From: Streptomyces sp. PT12
GTDB taxonomy: Bacteria > Actinomycetota > Actinomycetes > Streptomycetales > Streptomycetaceae
Assembly (NCBI RefSeq): GCF_003311645.1
Contig: NZ_QEST01000080.1
Location: forward strand, 1 to 64,000
DNA: 64,000 nt
Direction: 5' to 3'
In this document: piece by piece, positions 1 to 9,153 of the stretch
Position numbering within the stretch: position 1 is the stretch's first letter
How the letters are laid out: every line of letters begins with the position of its first letter
The notes under the pieces: generated by a model
What the model was told of the DNA's origin: nothing
The model's database searches: none
Seen by the model: the letters and a program-made list of their open reading frames with translations, nothing else
Made by a program: the position numbers and the translations under genes

Positions 1-1306
1 CGCGAGTGGCAGGCGTGGTTCGACTCGTGGCCGCTGCCGTTCGCGACGCTGGCCGCCGCGCGCCGGGGCGTCCCCCGAGCCCGCGCCCTCAGGGCTGCGC
101 GCCATCGCCGAGCGGCTGCTCGACGAACTGGCCGCGCTGCCCGCGCCGTTGGCCGACCGCGAGCCCACGGCCCTGGCGGACATCCGGGCCGCCTGCCCGG
201 ACTGGCCCACGCCGCCAGGCACTTCGGCGCGGGCGGCGCGACGCCCCCGGCTGGCCGAGCGGTTGGAGGCCGCGTGGCTGGGGCGGGCCGCCGGGTGCGT
301 GCTGGGCAAGCCCGTGGAGAAGATCCCCATCGAGGGCATCCGCGCGCTGGGCCGCGCCGCGGGGAACTGGCCGCTCGCGACGTGGTTCACCGAGGCGGGC
401 GTGGCGCCCGAGGTGCTCGCGGCCCACCCCTGGAACCGCCGCTCGCGCGCCACGTCGCTGGCCGAGACCATCGACGGGGCGCCCGAGGACGACGACCTCA
501 ACTACCCGCTGCTCGGGCTGCTGTTACTGCGCCGCCACGGCCACCACTTCACCACGGCCGACGTCGCGCGGCTGTGGCTCGACGAGCTGCCCGCGGGCCG
601 GACGTTCACCGCCGAACGCGTCGCCTACCGCAACCTGCTGGCCGGGATCGAGCCCCCGGGCACGGCCACCTTCCGCAACCCCTTCCGCGAGTGGATCGGG
701 GCCCAGATCCGCGCCGACATCTTCGGCTGGACCCACCCGGGCGACCCCGCGACCGCCGCCGAACTCGCCCACCGGGACGCCACGTTGACCCACACCGGGG
801 TGGGCGTGCACGGCGCGATGTTCATCGCGGCGGCCACCGCGGCGGCCATGGCGGGTGACACCGACGCGCACGGCTGCGTGCGCGCGGGGCTCTCCGTCGT
901 CCCCCCGGGGTCGCGTTACGCGCGGGCGGTGCGCTTCGGCGTGGACGCCGCCCGCGCCGCGCCCGCCGCCGACGGCTGGGACGGCGTCGTCGACCGCCTG
1001 CACGAGCGGTACCGCGACCATCACTGGGTCCATGTCCTGCCCAACGCCGCCGTCGTCGCCGCCGCGCTCACCCACGCGGACGGCGACTTCTCGGCGACCA
1101 TCTGCCGTGCGGTGTCGGGGGGTTGGGACACCGACTCCAACGGAGCGACGGCCGGGGCCCTGGCCGGTGCGCTCGCCGGGTCGCCGGGGGCGCTGCCCAC
1201 CCGCTGGACCGGCCCGCTGAAGAACCGGCTCGCGACCACCGTCGCGGGCTTCGACGGCATCGGCTTCGACGCCCTCGCCACGCTCACCCTGGAGGCAACG
1301 GAGTGA
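1..1306 (+). CDS. ADP-ribosylglycohydrolase (DraG-like) family protein, 5' partial, possible frameshift
   Basis: The main domain hydrolyses N- or O-glycosidic bonds to (ADP-)ribose with bound Mg ions. The family N-terminal motif is visible as AAWLGRAAGCVLGKPVE (codons from about base 268), followed by the acidic patch EDDDLNYPLLG. Near the C-terminus, GGWDTDSNGATAGALAGA carries the metal-binding Asp-x-Asp-Ser. The reading frame from base 2 is open to the window edge, so no start can be chosen; a TTG at 149 is only a nominal one. The frame from base 1 reads a more protein-like REWQAWFDSWPLPFATLAAA before the C5 run at about 74-78, after which the base-2 frame becomes the sensible one. A +1 shift there is likely, either a sequencing error or a real lesion. 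Codon 524-526 is an in-frame TTA, so translation may depend on the bldA tRNA. The stop overlaps the next gene's GTG. Family assignment is firm; substrate is unknown. Confidence 0.8.
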   Translation, partial: ASGRRGSTRGRCRSRRWPPRAGASPEPAPSGLRAIAERLLDELAALPAPLADREPTALADIRAACPDWPTPPGTSARAARRPRLAERLEAAWLGRAAGCVLGKPVEKIPIEGIRALGRAAGNWPLATWFTEAGVAPEVLAAHPWNRRSRATSLAETIDGAPEDDDLNYPLLGLLLLRRHGHHFTTADVARLWLDELPAGRTFTAERVAYRNLLAGIEPPGTATFRNPFREWIGAQIRADIFGWTHPGDPATAAELAHRDATLTHTGVGVHGAMFIAAATAAAMAGDTDAHGCVRAGLSVVPPGSRYARAVRFGVDAARAAPAADGWDGVVDRLHERYRDHHWVHVLPNAAVVAAALTHADGDFSATICRAVSGGWDTDSNGATAGALAGALAGSPGALPTRWTGPLKNRLATTVAGFDGIGFDALATLTLEATE

Positions 1307-2235
1307 CCCTTCCCGTCAGCGGCGGCCCCGCCATCGCGGTCCTGGGATCCACCAACATGGACCTGGTCGCCTACACACGCACCGCCCCGCGCCGCGGCGA
1401 GACCGTGTCGGGGCGGGAGTTCCGCACGGTCCCCGGAGGCAAGGGCACCAACCAGGCGATAGCCGCCGCCCGCGCGGGCGGCGCCGTCACCATGATCGGC
1501 GCGGTCGGCGACGACGACTTCGGGCCCCGGCTGCGCGCCGCCCTCGACGGGGCTGGCGTGGACACGGCCGCGCTGCGCACCGTTCGGGGCCCCAGCGGCA
1601 TCGCGCACATCCTCGTGGACGACGACGGAGGCAACTCGATCGTCGTCGTGCCGGGCGCCAACGGCACCGTCACCTCGCTCGCCCCGGGCGACGAGGAGCG
1701 CATCGCCGCCGCGGGCGCCCTGCTGATGCAGCTCGAACTGCCCATGGAGGGCGTGCTCGCGGGCGCGCGCGCCGCCCGCGCGCGGGGCGTGCGCACCATT
1801 CTGACCCCCGCGCCCGCCCAGCCGCTCCCCGACGAACTCCTCGCCCTCACCGACCTTTTGGTGCCCAACGAGCACGAGGCCGCCGCGCTCACCGGGCACC
1901 AGGTGCCGCGCCGCGCCGCCCTGGCGTTCCTCGACGTGGTGCCCGAGGTGGTCATCACCCTGGGCGAGGCGGGCAGCCTCCACGCCGCGCGCGGCGAGGA
2001 GCCGTTCACCGTCCCCGCGCTGCCGGTGCGCGCGGTGGACACGACGGCCGCGGGGGACACGTTCGTGGGCGCGCTCGCGGTGGCCGCCGGGGAGGGCCGC
2101 CCCATGGTGGACGGCCTTCGGTGGGCCGCGGCGGCCGCGGCCCACGCCGTTCAACGCCCCGGCGCCTCCTCGTCGATGCCGACGCGCGAGGAGATCGACA
2201 CCCTGCACGCCACGCACCTCCAGGAAGCCCTATGA
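1303..2235 (+). CDS. PfkB-family carbohydrate kinase, ribokinase-like
   Basis: A 310-residue cytoplasmic sugar or nucleoside kinase. The GTG start at 1303 overlaps the preceding TGA (GTGA), which favours translational coupling. The N-terminal PfkB signature is GGKGTNQAIAAARAGG, preceded by GSTNMDLVAYT that resembles the ribokinase substrate-contact strand. NEHEAAALTG follows in the middle. The C-terminal catalytic signature DTTAAGDTFVGALAVA contains the catalytic base Asp. Length and motifs match ribokinase (about 300 residues). Because it is fused by overlaps to an ADP-ribosylglycohydrolase, phosphorylation of a released ribose or ribosyl compound is a reasonable inference, but substrate specificity cannot be read from the sequence. 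Confidence 0.88.
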   Translation: MTLPVSGGPAIAVLGSTNMDLVAYTRTAPRRGETVSGREFRTVPGGKGTNQAIAAARAGGAVTMIGAVGDDDFGPRLRAALDGAGVDTAALRTVRGPSGIAHILVDDDGGNSIVVVPGANGTVTSLAPGDEERIAAAGALLMQLELPMEGVLAGARAARARGVRTILTPAPAQPLPDELLALTDLLVPNEHEAAALTGHQVPRRAALAFLDVVPEVVITLGEAGSLHAARGEEPFTVPALPVRAVDTTAAGDTFVGALAVAAGEGRPMVDGLRWAAAAAAHAVQRPGASSSMPTREEIDTLHATHLQEAL

Positions 2236-3479
2236 ACGACGCACCAGGACACCGGGAAGCGACCGAGAGGGCGGCCCCCGTCTCCCCGGCCCCCGTCTCC
2301 CCCCTCGACGGGCTGCGCGTCCTCGACCTCGCCACCCTGTTCGCCGGGCCGCTCGCGGCCACGATGCTCGGCGACTTCGGCGCCGAGGTGATCAAGGTCG
2401 AGCACCCCAGGCGCCCCGACCCTTCGCGAGGCCATGGCCCGAGCAAGGACGGCGTGGGCCTGTGGTGGAAGCTGCTCGGCCGCAACAAGCGCGCCATCAC
2501 CCTCGACCTGTCCACTCCTGGCGGCCGTGACGTGCTGCTGCGCATGGCCGCCGAGGCCGATGTGATCATCGAGAACTTCCGGCCTGGCACCCTGGAGAAG
2601 TGGGGCCTCGGCTGGGACGAGCTGTCCGCGGCCAACCCCCGTCTCATCCTCGCGCGGGTCACCGGGTTCGGCCAGTTCGGCCCGTACGCCCGGCGCCCGG
2701 GGTTCGGCACGCTGGCCGAGGCGATGAGCGGCTTCGCGGCGATCACCGGCGAGCCGGACGGGCCGCCGACGCTGCCGCCGTTCGGCCTCGCCGACTCGAT
2801 CGCCGCGCTGACCACCGCGTATGCCGTGATGACGGCCCTGGCGGGCCTGGACCGCACGGGCCGGGGCCAGGTCGTGGACATGGCGATCATCGAGCCGATG
2901 CTCACGGTCCTCGGCCCCCAGCCGCTCTGGTACGACCAGCTCGGCCATGTGCAGCGGCGCACCGGGAACCGCTCGGCCAACAACGCCCCCCGCAACACCT
3001 ACCGCACCGCCGACGGGCGCTGGGTCGCCGTCTCCACGTCGGCGCAGTCGATCGCCGAGCGCGTCATGCGCCTGGTGGGGCGGCCCGAGGTGGTCGAGGA
3101 GGACTGGTTCGCGACGGGCGCGGGCCGCGCCAGCCACGCCGACGAGCTCGACGAGGCCGTCGGCGCGTGGATCGCCCGGCATGAACGGGCCCAGGTCATC
3201 GAGGCGTTCGAACGCGCCGAGGCGGCCATCGCGCCCATCAACGACATCCGCGACGTCATGGCCGACGAGCAGTACAGGGCGCTCGGCTCGATCACCGAGG
3301 TCGAGGACGACGAGCTCGGCATGGTCCGCATGCAGAACGTCCTCTTCCGCCTCTCGGGGACGCCGGGCGCCATCCGCTGGGCGGGGCGCCCGCACGGCGC
3401 CGACACGGACGAGGTGCTCGGTGACCTCGGCCTGTCGCCCGAGGAGATCGCGTCGCTGCGCGCTGGCGGCGCCCTGTGA
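2232..3479 (+). CDS. CaiB/BaiF family (class III) CoA-transferase
   Basis: A 415-residue enzyme that moves CoA between carboxylic acids via an aspartyl-CoA anhydride. The ATG overlaps the kinase stop (ATGA). Near the N-terminus are GLRVLDLATLFAGPLAATML and DFGAEVIKVEHP, the standard CoA-binding opening of the family, then RNKRAITLDL and IENFRPGTLEKWGLG. The stretch GQVVDMAIIEPML holds the expected catalytic Asp. The first 25 residues are a low-complexity Pro/Val tail (repeated Pro-Val-Ser-Pro) not typical of the core. Its product feeds naturally into the CitE-like lyase encoded immediately downstream. The acid substrate is unknown. Confidence 0.9.
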   Translation: MNDAPGHREATERAAPVSPAPVSPLDGLRVLDLATLFAGPLAATMLGDFGAEVIKVEHPRRPDPSRGHGPSKDGVGLWWKLLGRNKRAITLDLSTPGGRDVLLRMAAEADVIIENFRPGTLEKWGLGWDELSAANPRLILARVTGFGQFGPYARRPGFGTLAEAMSGFAAITGEPDGPPTLPPFGLADSIAALTTAYAVMTALAGLDRTGRGQVVDMAIIEPMLTVLGPQPLWYDQLGHVQRRTGNRSANNAPRNTYRTADGRWVAVSTSAQSIAERVMRLVGRPEVVEEDWFATGAGRASHADELDEAVGAWIARHERAQVIEAFERAEAAIAPINDIRDVMADEQYRALGSITEVEDDELGMVRMQNVLFRLSGTPGAIRWAGRPHGADTDEVLGDLGLSPEEIASLRAGGAL

Positions 3480-4342
3480 CCGCGGCCGTGGCCCAGGCGC
3501 CCTATCTGACCTGGCTCTATGTCCCCGGCGACCGCCCCGATGTGGTGGCCAAGGCGCTGGGCTCGGGCGCCGACGTGGTGATCGTGGACCTGGAGGACGC
3601 GGTCGCCCCCGAGCGCAAGCGATACGCGCTCGACGCGACGGCCGAGCTGCTGAGCGAACGCCAACGGGTGCCGGTGCACGTCCGGGTCAACGCGCTCGAA
3701 GGCCCCCTCGCCGAGGGCGAGGTGCGGCGCCTGGCCCCGCTGCCGGGGCTCGACGCGCTGCGGCTGCCCAAGGTCACGGGCCCCGACGGCATCGCGCGGG
3801 TCGCCGGGTGGGCCGCCCCCGTGCCGCCCCTGTACGCGCTGCTCGAGAGCGCGCTCGGCGTGGAGAACGCCCACGCCGTCGCCACGGCCCACCCCGCGGT
3901 GGCGGGTCTCGCGCTCGGCGAGGCGGACCTGCGCGCGGACCTGGGCGTGTCCGACGCGGCGGGCCTGGCCTGGCCCCGCTCCCGCACGGTGGTGGCGGCG
4001 CGCGCGGCGGGCCTCGCGCCCCCGGCGCAGTCGGTGTACCCGGACGTCAGGGACACCGAGGGCCTGGCGCGCTCGTGCGCGGAGGGCCGCGCCCTGGGCT
4101 TCCTGGGCCGCACGGCGATCCACCCCCGTCAACTCCCGGTCATCGAGCGGGCGTTCCTGCCGACCGCGGCGGAGGTCGAGGCGGCCCACGAGGTGGTCGG
4201 CGCCGCGACGACGGAGGCGGGCGCCCTGTCACTGGCCGACGGAAGGTTCGTGGACGCGGCGGTGGTGGCGGTGGCGCACCGCACCCTCGCCCTCGCCGGG
4301 CGGGCACAGGAACGGCGCCCCCGCGCCCCCCGGTCGCCCTGA
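3476..4342 (+). CDS. HpcH/HpaI-type CoA-ester lyase, CitE family
   Basis: A 288-residue aldolase-type lyase of the citrate-lyase beta / malyl-CoA lyase family, which cleaves 3-hydroxy-dicarboxyl-CoA esters to a 2-oxoacid and an acyl-CoA with Mg. The GTG start overlaps the CoA-transferase stop (GTGA). Recognisable blocks are YVPGDRPDVVAKALGSGAD, VDLEDAVAPERK (metal/CoA region), HVRVNAL, LLESALGVENA (metal-binding Glu), LGEADLRADLG (metal-binding Asp) and IHPRQLPVIERAF at the C-terminus. CoA-transferase followed by CoA-ester lyase suggests activation then carbon-carbon cleavage of a hydroxy acid; which acid is not visible. It is the last gene of the operon and is followed by hairpins. Confidence 0.88.
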   Translation: MTAAVAQAPYLTWLYVPGDRPDVVAKALGSGADVVIVDLEDAVAPERKRYALDATAELLSERQRVPVHVRVNALEGPLAEGEVRRLAPLPGLDALRLPKVTGPDGIARVAGWAAPVPPLYALLESALGVENAHAVATAHPAVAGLALGEADLRADLGVSDAAGLAWPRSRTVVAARAAGLAPPAQSVYPDVRDTEGLARSCAEGRALGFLGRTAIHPRQLPVIERAFLPTAAEVEAAHEVVGAATTEAGALSLADGRFVDAAVVAVAHRTLALAGRAQERRPRAPRSP

Positions 4343-4377
4343 GGTGCCCCTCCGGGGGAACCGGCCGTGTGCGGGAT

Positions 4378-4398
4378 CGGCTCGGAGGCCCCGAGCCG
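4378..4398 (+). terminator. GC-rich hairpin after the CoA-lyase operon
   Basis: An 8-bp perfect inverted repeat (CGGCTCGG / CCGAGCCG) with a 5-nt loop lies 36 nt after the stop of the CitE-like gene and is followed by a G-run. There is no U-tract, as is usual in Streptomyces. It could terminate the plus-strand operon. Confidence 0.45.
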
Positions 4399-4611
4399 GG
4401 GGGGCGGGGCACAGCCCCGGCCCCCGGCCCGTGAACGCCAAGGAGCCGGACCGCCCGGCACCCGCGACACCCCGGGACCCGCGCCTCACCACCGGTCGTG
4501 CACCGCGACGTTCACCGCGCGACAGAGCATCGCCCTGCCGGACGGCGCCCACCCTCCGCGCCCACCGGACGGCGTTCACGCCCGCCCGCGAGGCGCCGCG
4601 GGAACGCCGAA

Positions 4612-4661
4612 GGCCCCGGGCTTCCGGCCCACGCGCCAGCGTGGGCCGGAAGCCCGGGGCC
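4612..4661. terminator. Strong bidirectional terminator hairpin
   Basis: Two perfect 21-nt arms (4612-4632 and 4641-4661) enclose an 8-nt loop; two further loop pairs extend the stem to 23 bp. It lies between convergent genes, 31 bases beyond the metG stop, so it probably serves both the metG transcript and read-through from the CoA-lyase operon. Confidence 0.8.
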
Positions 4662-4692
4662 CTCAAAGAACCACCAACCCCCGCGGGAGGCG

Positions 4693-6291
4693 TCAGTCCT
4701 CCAAACGTGGGAACAGCGGCGCGCCCTTGGTGACCGGGGTGCCGGGGGGGAGCTGGCCCCAGCGGGCCGCCTCCCCCACGCGCTGGGCCGCCAGGTCGCC
4801 CAGCGCCTCGCCCGCGCCCAGGGAGTCCCACAGCGCGCGCGACGTCGTCGGCATCACGGGGTGCAGCAGCACCGCGATCGCGCGCAGCGACTCCGCGGCC
4901 GTGTACAGGATCGTCGCCAGCCGTGCCCGCGCGGGCTCGGAGGTGTCCTTGGCGACCTTCCACGGCTCCTGCGCCGTCAGATAGCCGTTGACCCGCTTGA
5001 TGAAGTCGAAGACCGCCGCGATGCCGCCCTGGAAGTCGAGCTCGTCGCCGACGCGCCGGTCCGCCTCGGCGACCGCGGTGGCCAGCGCCTCGTGCAGCGA
5101 GCGCTCCGCCTCGCCCGCCCCGCCAGGGTCGGGCAGCGCGCCGCCGAAGTACTTGCCGATCATGGCGGCGACGCGGGAGGCCAGGTTCCCGTAGTCGTTG
5201 GCCAGCTCGGACGTGTACCTGACCTGGAAGTCCTCCCACGAGAACGACCCGTCCTGGCCGAACGCGATCGCGCGCAGGAAGTACCAGCGGTAGGCGTCCA
5301 CCCCGAAGTGCGACGTGAGGTCCTGCGGCTTGATGCCCGTCAGGTTGGACTTGGACATCTTCTCGCCGCCCACGAGCAGCCACCCGTTGGCCGCGACCTT
5401 GCCCGGCAGCGGCAGCCCGTTGGCCATCAGCATCGCGGGCCAGATGACCGCGTGGAAGCGGAGGATGTCCTTGCCCACGAGGTGCACGTCGGCGGGAAAG
5501 ATGGACTCGAAGCGCTCCTGGTCGGCGCCGAAGCCCACGGCCGTCGCGTAGTTGAGCAGCGCGTCGACCCACACGTAGATGACGTGCCGCGCGTCCCACG
5601 GCACGGGGATGCCCCAGTCGAACGTGGAGCGCGAGATGGAGAGGTCCGTGAGGCCCTGGCGCACAAAGTTGATCACTTCGTTGCGCGCGGACTCGGGCTG
5701 GATGAAGCCGGGGTTGGCCTCGTAGTGCTCGAGCAGCCGGGGGCCGTAGTCGGAGAGCCTGAAGAAGTAGTTCTCCTCCTTCAGCAGCTCCACGGGCCGC
5801 TTGTGGATCGGGCACAGCTTCGCGCCGCCCTCGCCGTCGAGCAGCTCGCCCGGGACCTTGTACTCCTCGCAGCCCACGCAGTAGGGGCCCTCGTACCCGC
5901 CGGGGTAGATCTCGCCCTTGTCGTAGAGCGCCTGGAAGAACTCCCGCACCCGGTCCGTGTGCCGCTTCTCCGTGGTGCGGATGAAGTCGTCGTTCGCGAT
6001 GTCGAGGTGCCGCCAGAGGGGCTTCCAGGCGTCGGCCACCAGCGTGTCCGCCCACTCCTGTGGGGACACGCCGTTGGCCTCCGCCGTGCGCATGATCTTC
6101 TGGCCGTGCTCGTCCGTGCCGGTGAGGTACCACACCTTCTCGCCGCGCTGGCGGTGCCAGCGCGTGAGCACGTCGCCCGCGACGGTCGTATAGGCGTGGC
6201 CCAGATGGGGAGCGTCGTTCACGTAATAGATCGGGGTCGAGACGTAGTACGCCTTCGCCCCGGTCCCTGAATCTGATCCGGTGGCCGCCAT
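4693..6291 (-). CDS. metG: Methionyl-tRNA synthetase
   Basis: A 532-residue class-I aminoacyl-tRNA synthetase that charges tRNA-Met in the cytoplasm. It opens with YYVSTPIYYVNDAPHLGHAYT; HLGH at residues 29-32 is the HIGH signature. TGTDEHGQKI follows, then a zinc-knuckle region with CVGC and CPIH, and the KMSKS loop as GEKMSKSNLTG. The WYFLRAI and SWEDF blocks are those of bacterial MetRS. The protein ends soon after the anticodon-binding helical domain and lacks the C-terminal tRNA-binding (EMAP-like) domain, as in other short actinobacterial MetRS. The ATG is preceded by a TAGGAT -10 element at 7 nt and has no Shine-Dalgarno sequence, so the mRNA is probably leaderless. Confidence 0.97.
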   Translation of the reverse strand: MAATGSDSGTGAKAYYVSTPIYYVNDAPHLGHAYTTVAGDVLTRWHRQRGEKVWYLTGTDEHGQKIMRTAEANGVSPQEWADTLVADAWKPLWRHLDIANDDFIRTTEKRHTDRVREFFQALYDKGEIYPGGYEGPYCVGCEEYKVPGELLDGEGGAKLCPIHKRPVELLKEENYFFRLSDYGPRLLEHYEANPGFIQPESARNEVINFVRQGLTDLSISRSTFDWGIPVPWDARHVIYVWVDALLNYATAVGFGADQERFESIFPADVHLVGKDILRFHAVIWPAMLMANGLPLPGKVAANGWLLVGGEKMSKSNLTGIKPQDLTSHFGVDAYRWYFLRAIAFGQDGSFSWEDFQVRYTSELANDYGNLASRVAAMIGKYFGGALPDPGGAGEAERSLHEALATAVAEADRRVGDELDFQGGIAAVFDFIKRVNGYLTAQEPWKVAKDTSEPARARLATILYTAAESLRAIAVLLHPVMPTTSRALWDSLGAGEALGDLAAQRVGEAARWGQLPPGTPVTKGAPLFPRLED

Positions 6292-6298
6292 GCCGGGG

Positions 6299-6304
6299 AT
6301 CCTA
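6299..6304 (-). promoter_or_regulatory. -10 element of metG, leaderless type
   Basis: TAGGAT on the minus strand ends 7 nt before the metG ATG. This spacing puts the transcription start at or next to the start codon, and there is no purine-rich ribosome-binding site between them. Confidence 0.5.
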
Positions 6305-6385
6305 TCCGCGCGCCGCGGACAAGCGGAAACGGATAGCGGCCCGTTGGCCTGGCCGCGCGCCGGGGCCGCTCAGCCCTCGCCCGCG

Positions 6386-6612
6386 TCACCCGCTCGGCCG
6401 CCGCACGGTCGGCGCACGGTCGGCGCCGCCGACGGCGTCGGCGAAGAAGCGCGGCACGATCTGCCACGACAGGCCGTATCTGTCCTTGAGCCAGCCGCAC
6501 TGGCTCTCCTCGGCCCGGTCGGCGCGGTCGACATAGAGCGAGACGGCCTCGGCAAAGGGGAAGTGCGGGCCGCCGTTGAGCGCGATGTACCGCTGGCCCG
6601 ACTCATCAGTGG
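6386..6612 (-). pseudogene. Remnant of a VOC / PhnB-like (3-demethylubiquinone methyltransferase-like) protein
   Basis: The minus-strand frame reads SGQRYIALNGGPHFPFAEAV, then SLYVDRADRAEE, then SQCGWLKDRYGLSWQIVPRF. Those three blocks are the conserved C-terminal half of PhnB-like vicinal-oxygen-chelate proteins. There is no start codon: the sequence begins abruptly 12 nt after the glgX stop. The N-terminal half (about 60-70 residues) is missing. Compared with my memory of the family, about a dozen residues are also missing between YVDRAD and EESQCGW. The tail ADAVGGADRAPTVRRPSG is not family-like. It is a decayed gene fragment trapped between metG and glgX. The family match is recalled, not computed. 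Confidence 0.65.
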
Positions 6613-6624
6613 GGCGAGCGGCCC

Positions 6625-8826
<2,202 letters not shown>

Positions 8827-9153
8827 GTGTGCCCTCCCATGGTCGCTCGCCCTGATCCTGCCCGTCGGCGGGGCCGCCCTCACGCGCGGTCGGCCACCGG
8901 ACTCTGGATCCCTAAGGCATTCAACCAGCTTCGCCGCGAATGAGGCGTTTTGTCGCCTCGCCCCTGGCGCGCCCGCCCTTCGGCGCGGCGCGAGGCCGCG
9001 AGGGAACGCCGAACTGCGAGGGAACGCCAAACTGCGACGGAACGCCGAACTGCGACGGAACGGTGACAATCGGCGGGCGGCCGGGGCCCGTTGCGATGTG
9101 ATGATATTGCCGCGCGGGGGCCCATGGGGGTCCGGAGGGGGAGAGGGACGATC
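8827..9153. other. Divergent intergenic region glgX / L,D-transpeptidase
   Basis: 327 bases separate divergent start codons, so promoters for both genes must lie here. The notable content is a 3.5-copy 18-bp tandem repeat at 9000-9063. Each repeat has the pentamer GGAAC, the -35 core recognised by some extracytoplasmic-function sigma factors, but I find no convincing matching -10. A strong purine run GGAGGGGGAGAGGG near 9133-9147 precedes the transpeptidase GTG. Confidence 0.6.
9000..9063. repeat. 18-bp tandem repeat, 3.5 copies
   Basis: Units at 9000-9017, 9018-9035, 9036-9053 and a partial 9054-9063 differ by only one or two bases (GAGGGAACGCCGAACTGC consensus). The repeat has no spacers and lies between two divergent promoters. 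Confidence 0.9.

Larger units (their letters stand above)
4343..4692. other. Convergent intergenic region between citE-like gene and metG
   Basis: 350 bases separate two convergent genes. It contains a GC-rich hairpin soon after the lyase stop, a G/C-rich stretch with further self-complementary runs around 4400-4425, and a very strong perfect hairpin nearer metG. No reading frame here has convincing codon use or a ribosome-binding site, so I see no gene. Confidence 0.6.

Noticed and set aside
4343-4611. Small plus-strand protein after the CoA-lyase gene
   Set aside because: The possible frames are Arg/Pro/Gly-rich with no ribosome-binding site or family resemblance.
6292-6386. SAM-sensing riboswitch upstream of metG
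   Set aside because: The start is leaderless by its -10 position, and no conserved fold could be drawn in the short gap.
9000-9063. Possible CRISPR array
   Set aside because: Units are 18 bp and directly adjacent with no spacers, and no cas gene is present.
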